This document shows positions 8,623-17,162 of a DNA stretch of 64,000 nt, piece after piece. A program made the translations under genes and the position numbers. Below the pieces are notes generated by a model. That model was given only the letters and a program-made list of their open reading frames with translations. It ran no database searches and was not told the origin of the DNA. The stretch comes from JBGRQA01 sp041725895 (GTDB lineage Bacteria > Bacteroidota > Bacteroidia > Bacteroidales > Marinifilaceae): positions 48,965 through 112,964 of the forward strand of contig JBGRQA010000019.1 of NCBI GenBank assembly GCA_041725895.1. Reading direction: 5' to 3'. Position 1 is the first letter of the stretch, and every line of letters starts with the position of its first letter.

Positions 8623-9002
8623 TTTGTTTTAGATTTTTATTGATTGGTAGACCAATCGGTTACAACAGGGGAATCCATAGGATTCCAAATCAGTTTGTTC
8701 CGATAGTTTTTCAATCTGACTGGGTGGCCAAATGAGATGACGTTTCCTCCCGGGGCCTGTTGCCAACTCTGCAGCCGCTGCAGCCTTCATAAAATACTAT
8801 CGGAGAGAGTGTGTGGGGATCAAAAGACAATAGAAGTTAATCATATTTAAACAATTACACAATAAAAATTCATCTGCAAAATAGTTGATTCGAAGGGGAT
8901 TGCCCGGTGGCAGAGAGGGAGAAAGGATCTAAAAAATTGGCTGGTCTGGTGAGTAGGGCGGAAGGGCTTTAGTCCTTTACGCCACCTGAAAATAAAATAT
9001 AC
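8623..9002. other. Intergenic region with inverted repeats, no gene
   Basis: No convincing ORF. It holds a short hairpin GATTGGT-ag-ACCAATC (8642–8657) just upstream of the helical-protein gene, and a wider inverted repeat CCGATAG (~8699) / CTATCGG (~8788). The hairpin position near the gene start could be regulatory. It may also be debris of an old insertion, as no transposase remains. Confidence 0.4.
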
Positions 9003-9074
9003 TGTAGAATTGGCAACAACAACAACCAGCAGCTGAAAAAAGCGGTAGATCGGCTTGGGGAGAAGTTGAATAGT
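9003..9074 (+). pseudogene. Fossil of a tricorn gene 3' end (A)
   Basis: Bases 9027–9071 translate as QQLKKAVDRLGEKLN, matching the C-terminus EQLKKAVDVLLKELK of tricorn copy 2; the nucleotide match over the first 21 bases is about 17 of 21. The terminal stop is out of frame. The 3' flank (GTAGGCG…ACTTGCGGCCTGTGG… and the GGGATCC hairpin) also matches the flank behind copy 2. Nothing upstream of it resembles the rest of the gene, so only the tail survives. Confidence 0.65.
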
Positions 9075-9128
9075 GGCAGAAAGTAGGCGATAGGTTGAAA
9101 TACTTGCGGCCTGTGGCATTGGGAATAT

Positions 9129-9167
9129 AAAAAGGGATCCTTACCAATCGTTGGGATCCCTTTTTTT
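9129..9167. terminator. Terminator between fossil A and the 569-aa gene
   Basis: AAAGGGATCC pairs with GGGATCCCTTT and both sides carry A/T runs, so it can work in both directions. It probably serves the minus-strand gene ending at 9230, but by origin it looks like the terminator of a lost tricorn gene. Confidence 0.7.
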
Positions 9168-9229
9168 AGCTTTCGTTTCGTAATTGATGTCCTGTTTTTT
9201 TCCTTATTCATTTATCTATGACAACCGGA

Positions 9230-10939
9230 TCAGAAAGTCAAATAATCGTATTGGGATTCCATGACAAAACCTTCCATTTTCGTCCGAATTGCATTTCCTT
9301 TGGCATCGGTTTCGTTGGCAACCGGAAACTTTAAACCAGGATTTTCAGAAGTCACACCGGATATTTCTATCCAATTACCAAATTCATCGTATTTCATCCC
9401 ACCGGTATGAAAATCATCAAGGGTTAAGGACATGATTTGAAAATCCTTATTGTATTTTATGGAAAAACTATTCACTTTTTCATTCTGTCGCTCCTCATAA
9501 AGGAAAACAGTTAAATCAATTTTCCCCTCCGTTAATTCTTTCAGAGTAATCTCTTCCGCATATTGACCAGAGTAATGTCTTATCACTTTGGATACGTAAC
9601 CATTTTCGTATTTGAAAGCAAATAGTACCCAACGCTCATTAATAATCACTCTGGAGATTCCATTCTCATTGTACTCAAAAGTAAGTTTTATATTTCGGTC
9701 ATCGCTGATGCCTCCAGTAATTGCATAGGTTAATGTCTGTATTTTCCCAAAAAGGTTGTAGTCATAGCTAAAGGTCTCCTTTGTTCCATCATCGTGTATT
9801 CTCTTACTACTCCCTCTTGAAATGCAAGCATTTTGAGCCGGGAAATAATCAAGCATTACCCTCATGTTCTCATTAATACTGGTCAGGTAAGTATTCAAAA
9901 AAGCCTTCATTATAATCATATCATTGAATTTCTTCCTATCAGAATTCAATTCAATCGGTTTTAGGCTTGCCTCCTCATTTCTTCCGGAATTACGGTAGTT
10001 GGTAATCATCTGGGGTACGTATCTTTTGGCATAAGTTTCAGCAATAGTATTCCCTTCGATATACAAACATTCATCCCAATAATCCTCCAGATTTGAACCC
10101 TCTCCCAATGCCAGATAGCCCATCATCAGGTTGTAGTCGATCGCATCAATATTCACATCGCTCACCTTCGATTTCTTCCCCTCCTCGTATTCATCCTCAT
10201 AGCTCTTCCAAACTGATATAGCATCTAAAATGATCTTCCGGTTTTCGTCACTTCCCACCTGGGGTGTTTGCGTTGCTTTTTGAAAAGCCAATGTGGCTTC
10301 ATTAAAATCGGAGTAATCGTATTTCTTCCCCTTAAGAGTGAAAACTCTTAAAGTCTCCTCATGAGTATAGGCACCAAACAGGTTGTCCAGTTCCTTTTGG
10401 TAGGCATCAAAAAGAGCCTTTACATATCTATCCCTCATCCTGGAACCCCGTTCGCAGTGCGCATTATCTTTATCACGTAAAGCCATAACATAGGTAGGCC
10501 TTTCAATACCATGATAATTAATATATGATAAATCAGGTTCTACTTCAACAATATGAAGTACATTCCCCTTTGAGTCCATAACAAGTAGTTTGGAGTCAGC
10601 AGACACTTCCATATTTGCAACAAAGGTTTCCTTCTCCTCGTCATTCACTTCCCTGACTATCGTCTCCACCCATTCTTTAATTTCCGGTTCAGAAGAAATC
10701 AAAAGAAAGGTCAAATCATCCCCCTGCTCAATTCCTTTCAGCTCAAGCTTTATGTCCCGATAGGCCATTGCCGCTTTGAAAATTTCCCCTACCCGATATT
10801 GGAATCGATAGCTCAAACCATCCAGTCGATAGGTAGGAATATTCTTAAAATAGCCTTTGTACTTTATTTTAGTGGGCTTTTGCCCCGAAGCACTGAATAG
10901 AAAAGCAATCAGCACCGCCAGTAGTAAAATTCTCTTCAT
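9230..10939 (-). CDS. Secreted protein of unknown function with C-terminal YD-like strands
   Basis: 569 aa. A Sec signal peptide (residues 1–19, ending SASGQ) directs export. Residues ~20–170 form a mixed domain, 170–370 look helical, and 370–569 carry repeated short strands of the form 'Y(D/N)ENG/YNKDFQI…YDEFGNW', reminiscent of the YD/RHS-like or DUF4595-type strand repeats common in Bacteroidota surface proteins. I cannot name the family. It stands alone between the two tricorn fossils, which suggests it was inserted into, or replaced, part of an older tricorn tandem array. Confidence 0.7.
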   Translation of the reverse strand: MKRILLLAVLIAFLFSASGQKPTKIKYKGYFKNIPTYRLDGLSYRFQYRVGEIFKAAMAYRDIKLELKGIEQGDDLTFLLISSEPEIKEWVETIVREVNDEEKETFVANMEVSADSKLLVMDSKGNVLHIVEVEPDLSYINYHGIERPTYVMALRDKDNAHCERGSRMRDRYVKALFDAYQKELDNLFGAYTHEETLRVFTLKGKKYDYSDFNEATLAFQKATQTPQVGSDENRKIILDAISVWKSYEDEYEEGKKSKVSDVNIDAIDYNLMMGYLALGEGSNLEDYWDECLYIEGNTIAETYAKRYVPQMITNYRNSGRNEEASLKPIELNSDRKKFNDMIIMKAFLNTYLTSINENMRVMLDYFPAQNACISRGSSKRIHDDGTKETFSYDYNLFGKIQTLTYAITGGISDDRNIKLTFEYNENGISRVIINERWVLFAFKYENGYVSKVIRHYSGQYAEEITLKELTEGKIDLTVFLYEERQNEKVNSFSIKYNKDFQIMSLTLDDFHTGGMKYDEFGNWIEISGVTSENPGLKFPVANETDAKGNAIRTKMEGFVMESQYDYLTF

Positions 10940-11207
10940 TTTGTCGTTTCTTTACGTAATTTGTTTGTACACAACATCAAATCAGAAATCCGGAGTAGGA
11001 CAACCCTACCCTACAATTATTCCGGATTGGGAATACAACATTTATAGCGATAAATAAGAGATTCCCATTTTGATGTTTAAAATTATGAAAACTTCACAAC
11101 AAACATTACAAATAATTAATGTAAAATACACTCTTTAATTCAAAACATAAAGAATCCGGATAGCGGAAAAAAAGAAAAAACTCATTTCCAAACAGATGAA
11201 TCAACCC

Positions 11208-11268
11208 AAACACAACAACAACAAGCAAAAGAAGCCTGTAAAAATATTACTGAAAGAGTTGAAAAGTT
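11208..11268 (+). pseudogene. Fossil of a tricorn gene 3' end (B)
   Basis: Bases 11222–11265 read KQKKPVKILLKELK in one frame, against EQLKKAVDVLLKELK of copy 2. The match continues past the lost stop into the shared flank: GTAAGTGGCAAGTT… ACAACCTGTAGCTTCTGGAATAG, as after 6724. The remainder of the gene is absent. An AAC-rich run (Asn codons) precedes both fossils. The rest of the 637-bp gap (10940–11576) has no other gene. Confidence 0.65.
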
Positions 11269-11335
11269 ACAAGGAGTAAGTGGCAAGTTAAAATAATTAC
11301 AACCTGTAGCTTCTGGAATAGTTAAGAAGACAGGA

Positions 11336-11560
11336 GGTATCCTGACCCGAATATTAGATAGAACTATCCTGAATATGTTGCACCTATTTTATCACTTGTG
11401 AAATCAATCTTTATCCCACCCGACTCTGAAAGAGTCAAAGTGTATAGCCATGGGGAAAACCCTTGGTGGTAAGGCAGATAAAACACAAACCTGATGGGTT
11501 TGAATATATTCCCAACACACCGGGATTCATTGCAAGACGGCGCAATATACCTCATCCCAG
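11336..11560. repeat. Composite palindromic repeat, copy B
   Basis: This is a diverged second copy of the element at 6847–6990: ATCCTGACCCGA, CCCACCCGACTCTGAAAGAGTC and CCATGGGGAAAACCCTTGG occur in the same order. It is extended rightward by CACCGGGATTCATTG…GGCGCAATATACCTCATCCC (11518–11560), which recurs near 13192–13230. Confidence 0.65.
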
Positions 11561-11576
11561 TGATTCTGCCCCATAA

Positions 11577-12386
11577 TCACTGGCGTCTTAATTTATCATC
11601 GAAAGGGGAAGTAAGTTTGGACCTTTCCCGTAAATATTTGCCAGGATTTACCCCCATGTATTTCTTAAACATCCTGGAGAAATGACTTTGATCAAAGAAA
11701 TCGAGATCGAAAGCAGTAGCGGTAATGGATCGGTTCTCCCGCAATAGCTTTTCCGCTCTCTTCATTTTGCATACAAGATAATATGCATAGGGAGATAGCC
11801 CAAAAAGCTGATAGAACCTTCGACTAAAATGGAATTCGCTAAGGCATGCAATTTCTGCGATCGCTTTCAAATCCAGACTTTCCATGCAATGCTCCACAAT
11901 GTACTGCCTGGCTTTTTCAAACAGTTCAATATGATCGGTCTTCTCAACCGGGGGTGCAGGAATCATACAAGCATCCATAAGCTCCAGAATTCGATTGAAT
12001 AGAGTGTATTTCTCCCCCGATTCATGGGTAAATTCAACCAAAGCATGAAATCGATCCACCATTGCTTTGAGTTCTTCATCCTCCAGCACAAAATGGGGGC
12101 AATACCACTGTGTTCTGGTGGGAAAGGAAATAACCTTATAGGAATAATCGCCCTCCTGGCATGGCTGACAGGAATGGGGCTCAAAGGGCTGAACAAAGAA
12201 CAGATCTCCGGGTCTTAGCACTTCCCGTTTCCCCCTGTACCGGAAACTACTTTCACCGGATTCAACCACCCCAAGTGTACCCGTGGTATGAAAATGGGTG
12301 GGGAATTTATTCCGAATGGAGTAAGCATGTGTAAGGCTTACCCCATCGATCCCGGTTTCTAATTGAATTAATTTTTCAGCTCCCAT
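11577..12386 (-). CDS. AraC family transcriptional regulator with N-terminal cupin
   Basis: 269 aa. The N-terminal ~110 residues look like an AraC-type cupin sensor (HFHTTGTLGVVESGES, RPGDLFFVQPFEPHSC). The C-terminal ~100 residues are two helix-turn-helix motifs, with LKAIAEIACLSEFHFSRRFYQ then the conserved FDQSHFSRMFKKYMGVNPGKYL. This type binds DNA and usually activates a neighbouring gene in response to a small molecule. It lies 12 bp downstream of a cupin gene on the same strand, so the two are probably co-transcribed. The ligand is unknown. Confidence 0.9.
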   Translation of the reverse strand: MGAEKLIQLETGIDGVSLTHAYSIRNKFPTHFHTTGTLGVVESGESSFRYRGKREVLRPGDLFFVQPFEPHSCQPCQEGDYSYKVISFPTRTQWYCPHFVLEDEELKAMVDRFHALVEFTHESGEKYTLFNRILELMDACMIPAPPVEKTDHIELFEKARQYIVEHCMESLDLKAIAEIACLSEFHFSRRFYQLFGLSPYAYYLVCKMKRAEKLLRENRSITATAFDLDFFDQSHFSRMFKKYMGVNPGKYLRERSKLTSPFDDKLRRQ

Positions 12387-12398
12387 TCCTCCTTTTGG

Positions 12399-12779
12399 TT
12401 ACAGCAAAGCCGGAAAAAACTTGGCCAATAGCAACAAGCCCTGCTCGCCGGCTTTCACACTGTGGTTTTTGTCGGCGGGTAAAATGCCAACATTGCCCGG
12501 TTCGTATTCCAACTCATTCGATTCTAAGGTACAAATCCCACTCCCCTGAATCACTTCATGCAGTTCGGTTTTTCCCGCATGGTTGTGCAGCTCTATTTCA
12601 CAGTTGGGCTCAATCTTTACCAAATGACAACTAAATTCATTGTTGGTTGTGGCTCCTTCAATTAAGTGTTTCAAGGCTACACCGTGATATGCGGGATGAG
12701 AATTCCATTGCAAATCAGAAGTGGAAATTTTACCGCCATTAAGATACAAAACCCCATTATTGAATTGATTGCGTTCCAT
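12399..12779 (-). CDS. Small cupin-domain protein
   Basis: 126 aa, single cupin barrel. Motif 1 is seen as NCEIELHNHAGKTELHEVIQGSG and motif 2 as PGNVGILPADKNHSVKAG, giving His/Glu/His metal-ligand candidates. Such proteins may be metal-dependent enzymes or sensors; the substrate cannot be told from sequence. No signal peptide, so cytoplasmic. First gene of a two-gene unit with the AraC regulator, with a promoter candidate ~30 bp upstream. Confidence 0.85.
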   Translation of the reverse strand: MERNQFNNGVLYLNGGKISTSDLQWNSHPAYHGVALKHLIEGATTNNEFSCHLVKIEPNCEIELHNHAGKTELHEVIQGSGICTLESNELEYEPGNVGILPADKNHSVKAGEQGLLLLAKFFPALL

Positions 12780-12809
12780 AATTATTCCTTTTAAAAGTTA
12801 TTAACAATG

Positions 12810-12817
12810 CAAACATA
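12810..12817 (-). promoter_or_regulatory. -7 box TATGTTTG for the cupin–araC unit
   Basis: On the minus strand TATGTTTG fits the Bacteroidota TAnnTTTG -7 box, about 30 bp before the cupin start codon. The -33 region has only a TTTA at the expected distance, which would fit a promoter needing an activator such as the adjacent AraC protein. Confidence 0.4.
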
Positions 12818-12921
12818 GCTTCTAAAAGGAGGGCTAAATTGTATAATCTTGCTCTAATTTATTCTTCCAACCTAAGTTCGATAAAAAAAAGAGAATCAAT
12901 ATAAAGAAATACAAAACGTTA

Positions 12922-12995
12922 CTTCATTCCGAATTTATTTCGGAATCTTTTAATCGTAAAGAACAGATCCTAAAAGCTTTCGGGATCAGGATGAC
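12922..12995. repeat. Decayed copy of the 'TCATxCTGAATTTATTTCAGGAT' hairpin family
   Basis: The stretch holds CATTCCGAATTTATTTCGGAATC followed by GAACAGATCC…GGGATCAGGATGAC. The layout matches the inner part of the palindromic element at 56430–56564 (CATCCTGAATTTATTTCAGGATC … ACAGATTCTG … GAATGACA). The outer arms (AGAGGGTGTCCAA) are missing, so it is a remnant. Confidence 0.55.
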
Positions 12996-13131
12996 GATTG
13001 TTGTAACTTAAATTAAAGCAACATCCTTAAATCATACAAATTCAACACATTAACGATAGAACTCAGGTTACCAGAATACTACTCATCAAGAAAAGAATCG
13101 GATAGAATAAATGAATTACATTGTACAAGTA

Positions 13132-13300
13132 AATTGGGTTTGAATGCATACAATTCCCAAACCTGAAAAGGTATGATTTTATTTCCATCACACCAGGATT
13201 CATATCATAGCGGCGCAATGTATCCTATCCCTTTGATTAGAACCTCTGAGGCGCCGCAAAAAACACCCCATTGCCATATACTACAATACTGCATCCCCTA
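13132..13300. repeat. Partial composite repeat related to 11336–11560
   Basis: It shares GGGTTTGAAT…, CACCAGGATTCATATCA…GGCGCAATGTATCCTATCCC and neighbouring words with the right part of the copy at 11518–11560. No ORF of note occurs in the 639-bp gap 12780–13418 outside this and the remnant hairpin. Confidence 0.5.
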
Positions 13301-13356
13301 CGGGGAAGAAAATAGCCAAATCAATGATTTACCTTGCATGATTGTATGAAGAAACA

Positions 13357-13387
13357 AAACACCCCAGACACAAGGCCTGGGGTGTTT
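13357..13387 (-). terminator. Terminator after the DEAD-box helicase gene
   Basis: The stem CACCCCAG/CTGGGGTG has a 9-nt loop and, read on the minus strand, is followed by TTTTGTTTC. It lies ~30 bp beyond the helicase stop codon. Confidence 0.75.
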
Positions 13388-13418
13388 CGTATATCATATT
13401 TTTAATTGCTCTACAACT

Positions 13419-14561
13419 TTAAAAACCTTTCACATCAATTCCTTCGGCATCGATCATGTTGACTTTCTTTCCCATCTTTTTTTGAATCACTTTAAAATGG
13501 TGCTCATCTTTGGGAGTAATAAAGGAAATTGCTTCCCCGGGCGATTCAGCACGACCTGTTCTCCCTACACGATGAATGTAATCTTTGGGGGAACGGGGCA
13601 ATTCGTAATTGACCACGTAGGGTAGAAACTCAATGTCGATACCACGAGCCAACAGATCGGTTGCCACCAAAACCCTAAGCTTACCGGTTTTAAATCGTCT
13701 CAGGTTCTCGGTTCGGGCTCCCTGGCTTTTTTTACTGTGAATGGCCACGGCATGAATTCCATTTCTGCAAAGTTTGGTTGCCACCTTATCCGCTTCACGA
13801 ACCGAAGCGGTAAACACCAACACTTGCTTCAATTTGTTGCTTTTTATTAGATAACGTAACAAGGGGCCTTTCCTCTCCTCACTAACAGCATAAGCAACCT
13901 GGTCAATCAGTTCCACCTGCTCCTTTTCGGATTTGATGTTGATCACCTCGGGATTGTGCAACAAAACCTGGTGAATGTTATTGACCTCCTCACTTAGAGT
14001 GGCAGAGAAAAGCAGATTCTGACGCTTCTTTGGCAATAGGGAAAAAATTCGGTTCATCTCCTCCTGGAATCCAAGATTCAGCATTTTATCGGCCTCGTCC
14101 AGCACCAAAGTATCGATAGATGAGAGATGAACTGCATTGGAATCCACCAACTCCAACAATCGTCCGGGAGTGGCCACCAATACATTTACACCTTGCAGAG
14201 CAATCATCTGCGGATTGATGGAAACACCTCCAAAAACAGCCAGAGTTTTAATGGGCTCGGGCAAGGCAGCTGAAAATTGCTGGAACACATCTCTTACCTG
14301 CACCGCCAATTCGCGGGTAGGCACCATCACCAAAGCATTCACATGTCGGTTTTTAGCCATGGTATTCCCATACAGGTTCATAAGCACGGGCAATACGTAA
14401 CTGGCAGTTTTTCCCGATCCGGTTTGAGCAATCCCCAATACATCCTTCCCGTTTAATATGGCTGGAATGGCTTTCTGCTGAATGGGATAGGGCTGTTTGT
14501 AATTTTGAGCGGCTATCGCTTTCAGTAATGATGGAGATAAACCTAAGGTAGTAAAAGACAT
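13419..14561 (-). CDS. DEAD-box ATP-dependent RNA helicase (RhlE-like)
   Basis: 380 aa, the minimal two-RecA-domain form. Visible motifs are the Q motif (FTTLGLSPSLLKAI…PIQQKAIP), I AQTGSGKT (~48), Ia PTRELAVQV, II DEAD in VLDEADKML, III SAT, IV VFTASVREAD, V TDLLARGID and VI HRVGRTGRAE. It unwinds short RNA duplexes with ATP, in ribosome assembly or mRNA turnover in homologues. The C-terminal tail is short and ends at VKGF, without the basic extension of many RhlE proteins. Stand-alone gene with its own terminator. Confidence 0.93.
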   Translation of the reverse strand: MSFTTLGLSPSLLKAIAAQNYKQPYPIQQKAIPAILNGKDVLGIAQTGSGKTASYVLPVLMNLYGNTMAKNRHVNALVMVPTRELAVQVRDVFQQFSAALPEPIKTLAVFGGVSINPQMIALQGVNVLVATPGRLLELVDSNAVHLSSIDTLVLDEADKMLNLGFQEEMNRIFSLLPKKRQNLLFSATLSEEVNNIHQVLLHNPEVINIKSEKEQVELIDQVAYAVSEERKGPLLRYLIKSNKLKQVLVFTASVREADKVATKLCRNGIHAVAIHSKKSQGARTENLRRFKTGKLRVLVATDLLARGIDIEFLPYVVNYELPRSPKDYIHRVGRTGRAESPGEAISFITPKDEHHFKVIQKKMGKKVNMIDAEGIDVKGF

Positions 14562-14810
14562 GTTTCTTTGTTTTTGATAATGTTGAGAATCTGTTTCAGG
14601 AGGGCAAAGATAGATGAAAATTGTTGCCTCATCGATTTTTGGGAGGAAATGATTGGAAAGGGAAACACGTAAATATAGGCTTCAAATAGCAAGCTACCAG
14701 CCTTATGGTTAAGCAATAAATCATCGCATGCCTTTTCCTTAGCCCGAATGGGAATAACCATCGGTGGCATACCTTTACATTCTCCAGCTTGTTCGAAATC
14801 TCCTCTTCTT

Positions 14811-15278
14811 TTATTTCCTATCTTCGTGATATACCTTCTGCATTCCCATTAGGAAATTACGCAGGATCTGATCTTTACACGGACGGTACTTCTTCTGACT
14901 GGGATTTCTAAAAAATGCGCTTAACTCGTGCTTACTAATACGTATCCCCGCCAGATCAAGAATCTCAAGAATATCCTCATCATTCAATTTTAATGCAATT
15001 CGTAATTTCCGGAAAATAATATTGTTGTTCAAACGCTTTTCCGGTTGGGGTTGTTCCCCCTCCTTTTTACCACGTTTATCGTTTATTAATCCATTCAGAA
15101 AAATTGCCAATTCCTCATCAGTCAACTCCTGAAAGGAGGGGTCATCATCTCTTTTCAACCAGTCGCTTACCTGAGTCCGGCTCACCTCATGGTCTGCCTG
15201 GGCAAATAGTTCAATCATCTTCTCATCGCTAAATTCGAAGGTATAGCGAAGACGGCGCAATATATCGTTACTATTCAT
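14811..15278 (-). CDS. DUF1456 family protein (YehS-like)
   Basis: 155 aa from the chosen ATG at 15278 (MNSNDILRRLRYTF). A longer open frame upstream exists but its extra 22 residues do not resemble the family. Two tandem DUF1456 units are visible: NDILRRLRYTFEFSDEKMIELF (~3–25) and NIIFRKLRIALKLNDEDILEIL (~85–107), each followed by a Ser/Asp-rich WL.R/F.RN segment. The domain is common in bacteria; its role is unknown. No signal peptide. Confidence 0.85.
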   Translation of the reverse strand: MNSNDILRRLRYTFEFSDEKMIELFAQADHEVSRTQVSDWLKRDDDPSFQELTDEELAIFLNGLINDKRGKKEGEQPQPEKRLNNNIIFRKLRIALKLNDEDILEILDLAGIRISKHELSAFFRNPSQKKYRPCKDQILRNFLMGMQKVYHEDRK

Positions 15279-15511
15279 TTTTGATCTCTTAATCTTAAAA
15301 AAAACAACAAAACTGCTGTCTTCCAAAGGTAAATACTGATACAAAGGTAATATATTGTAGGAGGCAACCTACCCCCAGGTACCATTGCTCGAAAATCTTT
15401 ACTCCGAAGAAGAACCTGCGAATTTTATCCACGCAGACTCCAACTCTGAATCTTTCTATTTCCTTACCCTTTTAGATAATATTGGTAGCGGGTTCAATGA
15501 ATAAAACGATC

Positions 15512-16207
15512 CTACTTTTTACCAATCAGAGTAAGGCTTCGATCTATTTCCTTCTGCAATCTTATTTCAGTCAGGCTTTGCTTTTGCTCCTGCAGAAAGG
15601 ATTGGGCGTTTGGAAAAGCACTCAAGGCCCGGATGATCTTCCATCGAATCAAATTGTTTTCATAGTATCTGGTATAGCATTCCTGTAAATTAGCAAGATG
15701 TTCCGGTTGTGGATCGTAGAAACAGATAAAGCCAATAGCATCGATAGCTTCGCTTACCTGCTTCGTATTTTCGATTTCCAATACTTCCAACAATTCGGGA
15801 AGGGCCATTCGCCCCAAACGAATCAGGGTGCGGGCAGCAATATCACGGGGCAGAGGATAACTGATCTTTTTAAATTCCTTTTCGGGTACGTATTTGTGCT
15901 GATTGTTGCCCACTTTTCCCAAAAGAGCAATCAACGGCTGGATAGAAAACCTTCCGAAAGCCACCAGAGAATTGCAAATTTCCAACCTGGAATACAACTT
16001 CCTCTCCTTCGCTAATGCTTCCACCAGGAAAGCAACCGCCCTTTTGTCTTGTAATTGGGCTAACAATCTTGCACCCAAAGTCCGGTCAATTGGAACTTGA
16101 CTCCTCAACAATTCAACTCGGGCTTCATACGAAAGATCCAAATGGTTTTCTTCTACACCTTCGTCCAAAAATCCCCGATTGATCAGTTGCTCCTGCTTGC
16201 TTTTCAT
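15512..16207 (-). CDS. HEAT-repeat-like protein
   Basis: 231 aa from the internal ATG at 16207 (MKSKQEQLINRG). An open frame continues to 16372 but that part runs through a REP-like hairpin at 16307–16332, so I prefer the shorter start. The body is a row of helix pairs of HEAT/armadillo type: RTLGARLLAQLQDKRAVAFLVEAL, YSRLEICNSLVAFGRFSIQPLIALLG, PRDIAARTLIRLGRMALPELLEVL, VSEAIDAIGFICF. Such scaffolds mediate protein contacts; no catalytic motif is visible. Partner unknown. Confidence 0.75.
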   Translation of the reverse strand: MKSKQEQLINRGFLDEGVEENHLDLSYEARVELLRSQVPIDRTLGARLLAQLQDKRAVAFLVEALAKERKLYSRLEICNSLVAFGRFSIQPLIALLGKVGNNQHKYVPEKEFKKISYPLPRDIAARTLIRLGRMALPELLEVLEIENTKQVSEAIDAIGFICFYDPQPEHLANLQECYTRYYENNLIRWKIIRALSAFPNAQSFLQEQKQSLTEIRLQKEIDRSLTLIGKK

Positions 16208-16306
16208 TGCTGCAATATAAGCTATCGGTTTCGAATTTTCGACCTGTCGCTTCCATTTTTCAATATCCCCTGAGCCAATTGGAAAACCATCACATAGCAG
16301 CAAACT

Positions 16307-16332
16307 GTCCGGGCCACAAGAAGTGTTCCGAC
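16307..16332. repeat. REP-like hairpin, copy 1
   Basis: GTCCGGGCCAC…GTGTTCCGAC forms an imperfect hairpin and is repeated at 17066–17092. The surrounding words (CAACTGTCC / CAAACTGTCC and ACCAG) are shared too, so about 31 bp are conserved. Confidence 0.65.
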
Positions 16333-16415
16333 CAGATCCCCACCCGATCCCATTTCCTAGAAAGGAATTCAATCAATCCCCACGGGTAATGTTGGCTTCA
16401 ACAATTGGAATAGGA

Positions 16416-16790
16416 TCAGGATTTCTTTTTTTGCTCTCCCCGTTCCTTCATTACCTTTCGCATATCCCCCTTGATGTCCGTAAATGTATCATACTGCTCA
16501 GGAGTAAGCACCTTCTCCAATGCCTCATCCCGCTCCTTTCCCTTTGACCGGAATTTGGCCCACTTAGCTCTAAATCCAGTAGTTTTCACCACCTCTTCCA
16601 TTCCTTTGGAAAACTCCTGAATAATTTCTTTCACCTGGGGCAATTGATCCTGAGTCAACTCCAGTTCCTCCTGCATCCATTCAGTGAGGATCTCGGTACG
16701 TTCTTCAGTGGTCAGTTTTCCCTTTTCTTGCGCCTGTGCCATTCCACTGATCATCAATAGGCCCAATAGGACAAACATTATTCTTTTCAT
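16416..16790 (-). CDS. Small secreted Spy/LTXXQ-like protein
   Basis: 124 aa from the ATG at 16790, which gives a classic signal peptide (MKRIMFVLLGLLMISGMAQAQ, 21 residues). The mature part is helical and charged with two LTxxQ-like motifs (LTQDQ and LTPEQ), the hallmark of Spy/CpxP-type periplasmic proteins. Those act as chaperones or stress sensors; here the role is inferred only. An alternative start at 16796 adds MS. Confidence 0.75.
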   Translation of the reverse strand: MKRIMFVLLGLLMISGMAQAQEKGKLTTEERTEILTEWMQEELELTQDQLPQVKEIIQEFSKGMEEVVKTTGFRAKWAKFRSKGKERDEALEKVLTPEQYDTFTDIKGDMRKVMKERGEQKKKS

Positions 16791-17065
16791 GCTCATCGAT
16801 TTTAATTTCTGCCCAAGATAGGACATCGCATCCCCCCATACAGATTTAATCTACAAACCAAACAGATAAGGCGTTCAATGCACAAAAACAAGAGGTCAAT
16901 TGACTTCCCACTGGGACTTACACTGCATAAAATCCTTAGCTACTCCGGGTGTAAAATATTTATCGATGGATTATGCGAATGGAAATATCGCGGCGATACA
17001 ATGGATGATTCAAAACAAAGACCTTACTCTCATTGCAAGGCCTTTCCACACTTTAACCTTCAACT

Positions 17066-17092
17066 GTCCGGACCACAAAAAAGTGTTCCGAC
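17066..17092. repeat. REP-like hairpin, copy 2
   Basis: GTCCGGACCAC-aaaaaa-GTGTTCCGAC, near-identical to copy 1 at 16307–16332. The two flank the Spy-like gene in the same orientation. The 372-bp gap 16791–17162 otherwise holds the terminator hairpin at 17100–17140 and no convincing ORF. Confidence 0.65.
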
Positions 17093-17099
17093 CAGCAAC

Positions 17100-17140
17100 A
17101 GCTAAAGGCCGAATTCCAAATCTGAATCCGACCTTTAGCT
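17100..17140 (-). terminator. Long hairpin after the VTT membrane protein gene
   Basis: A 17-bp arm (AGCTAAAGGCCGAATTC) pairs with GAATCCGACCTTTAGCT with 15 matches and a 7-nt loop. It lies ~20 bp after the stop at 17163 on the minus strand. There is no strong U-tract, so it could act as an mRNA 3' stabiliser. Confidence 0.6.
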
Positions 17141-17162
17141 TGAAAGGGCAAAGCCCATTTAT

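Noticed and set aside
8640..8800. Insertion sequence remnant
   Set aside because: Only short inverted repeats are visible; no transposase fragment or target duplication can be shown.
14543..14770. 75-aa minus-strand ORF overlapping the helicase start
   Set aside because: Overlaps the start of a confident gene, has no promoter and no plausible domain.
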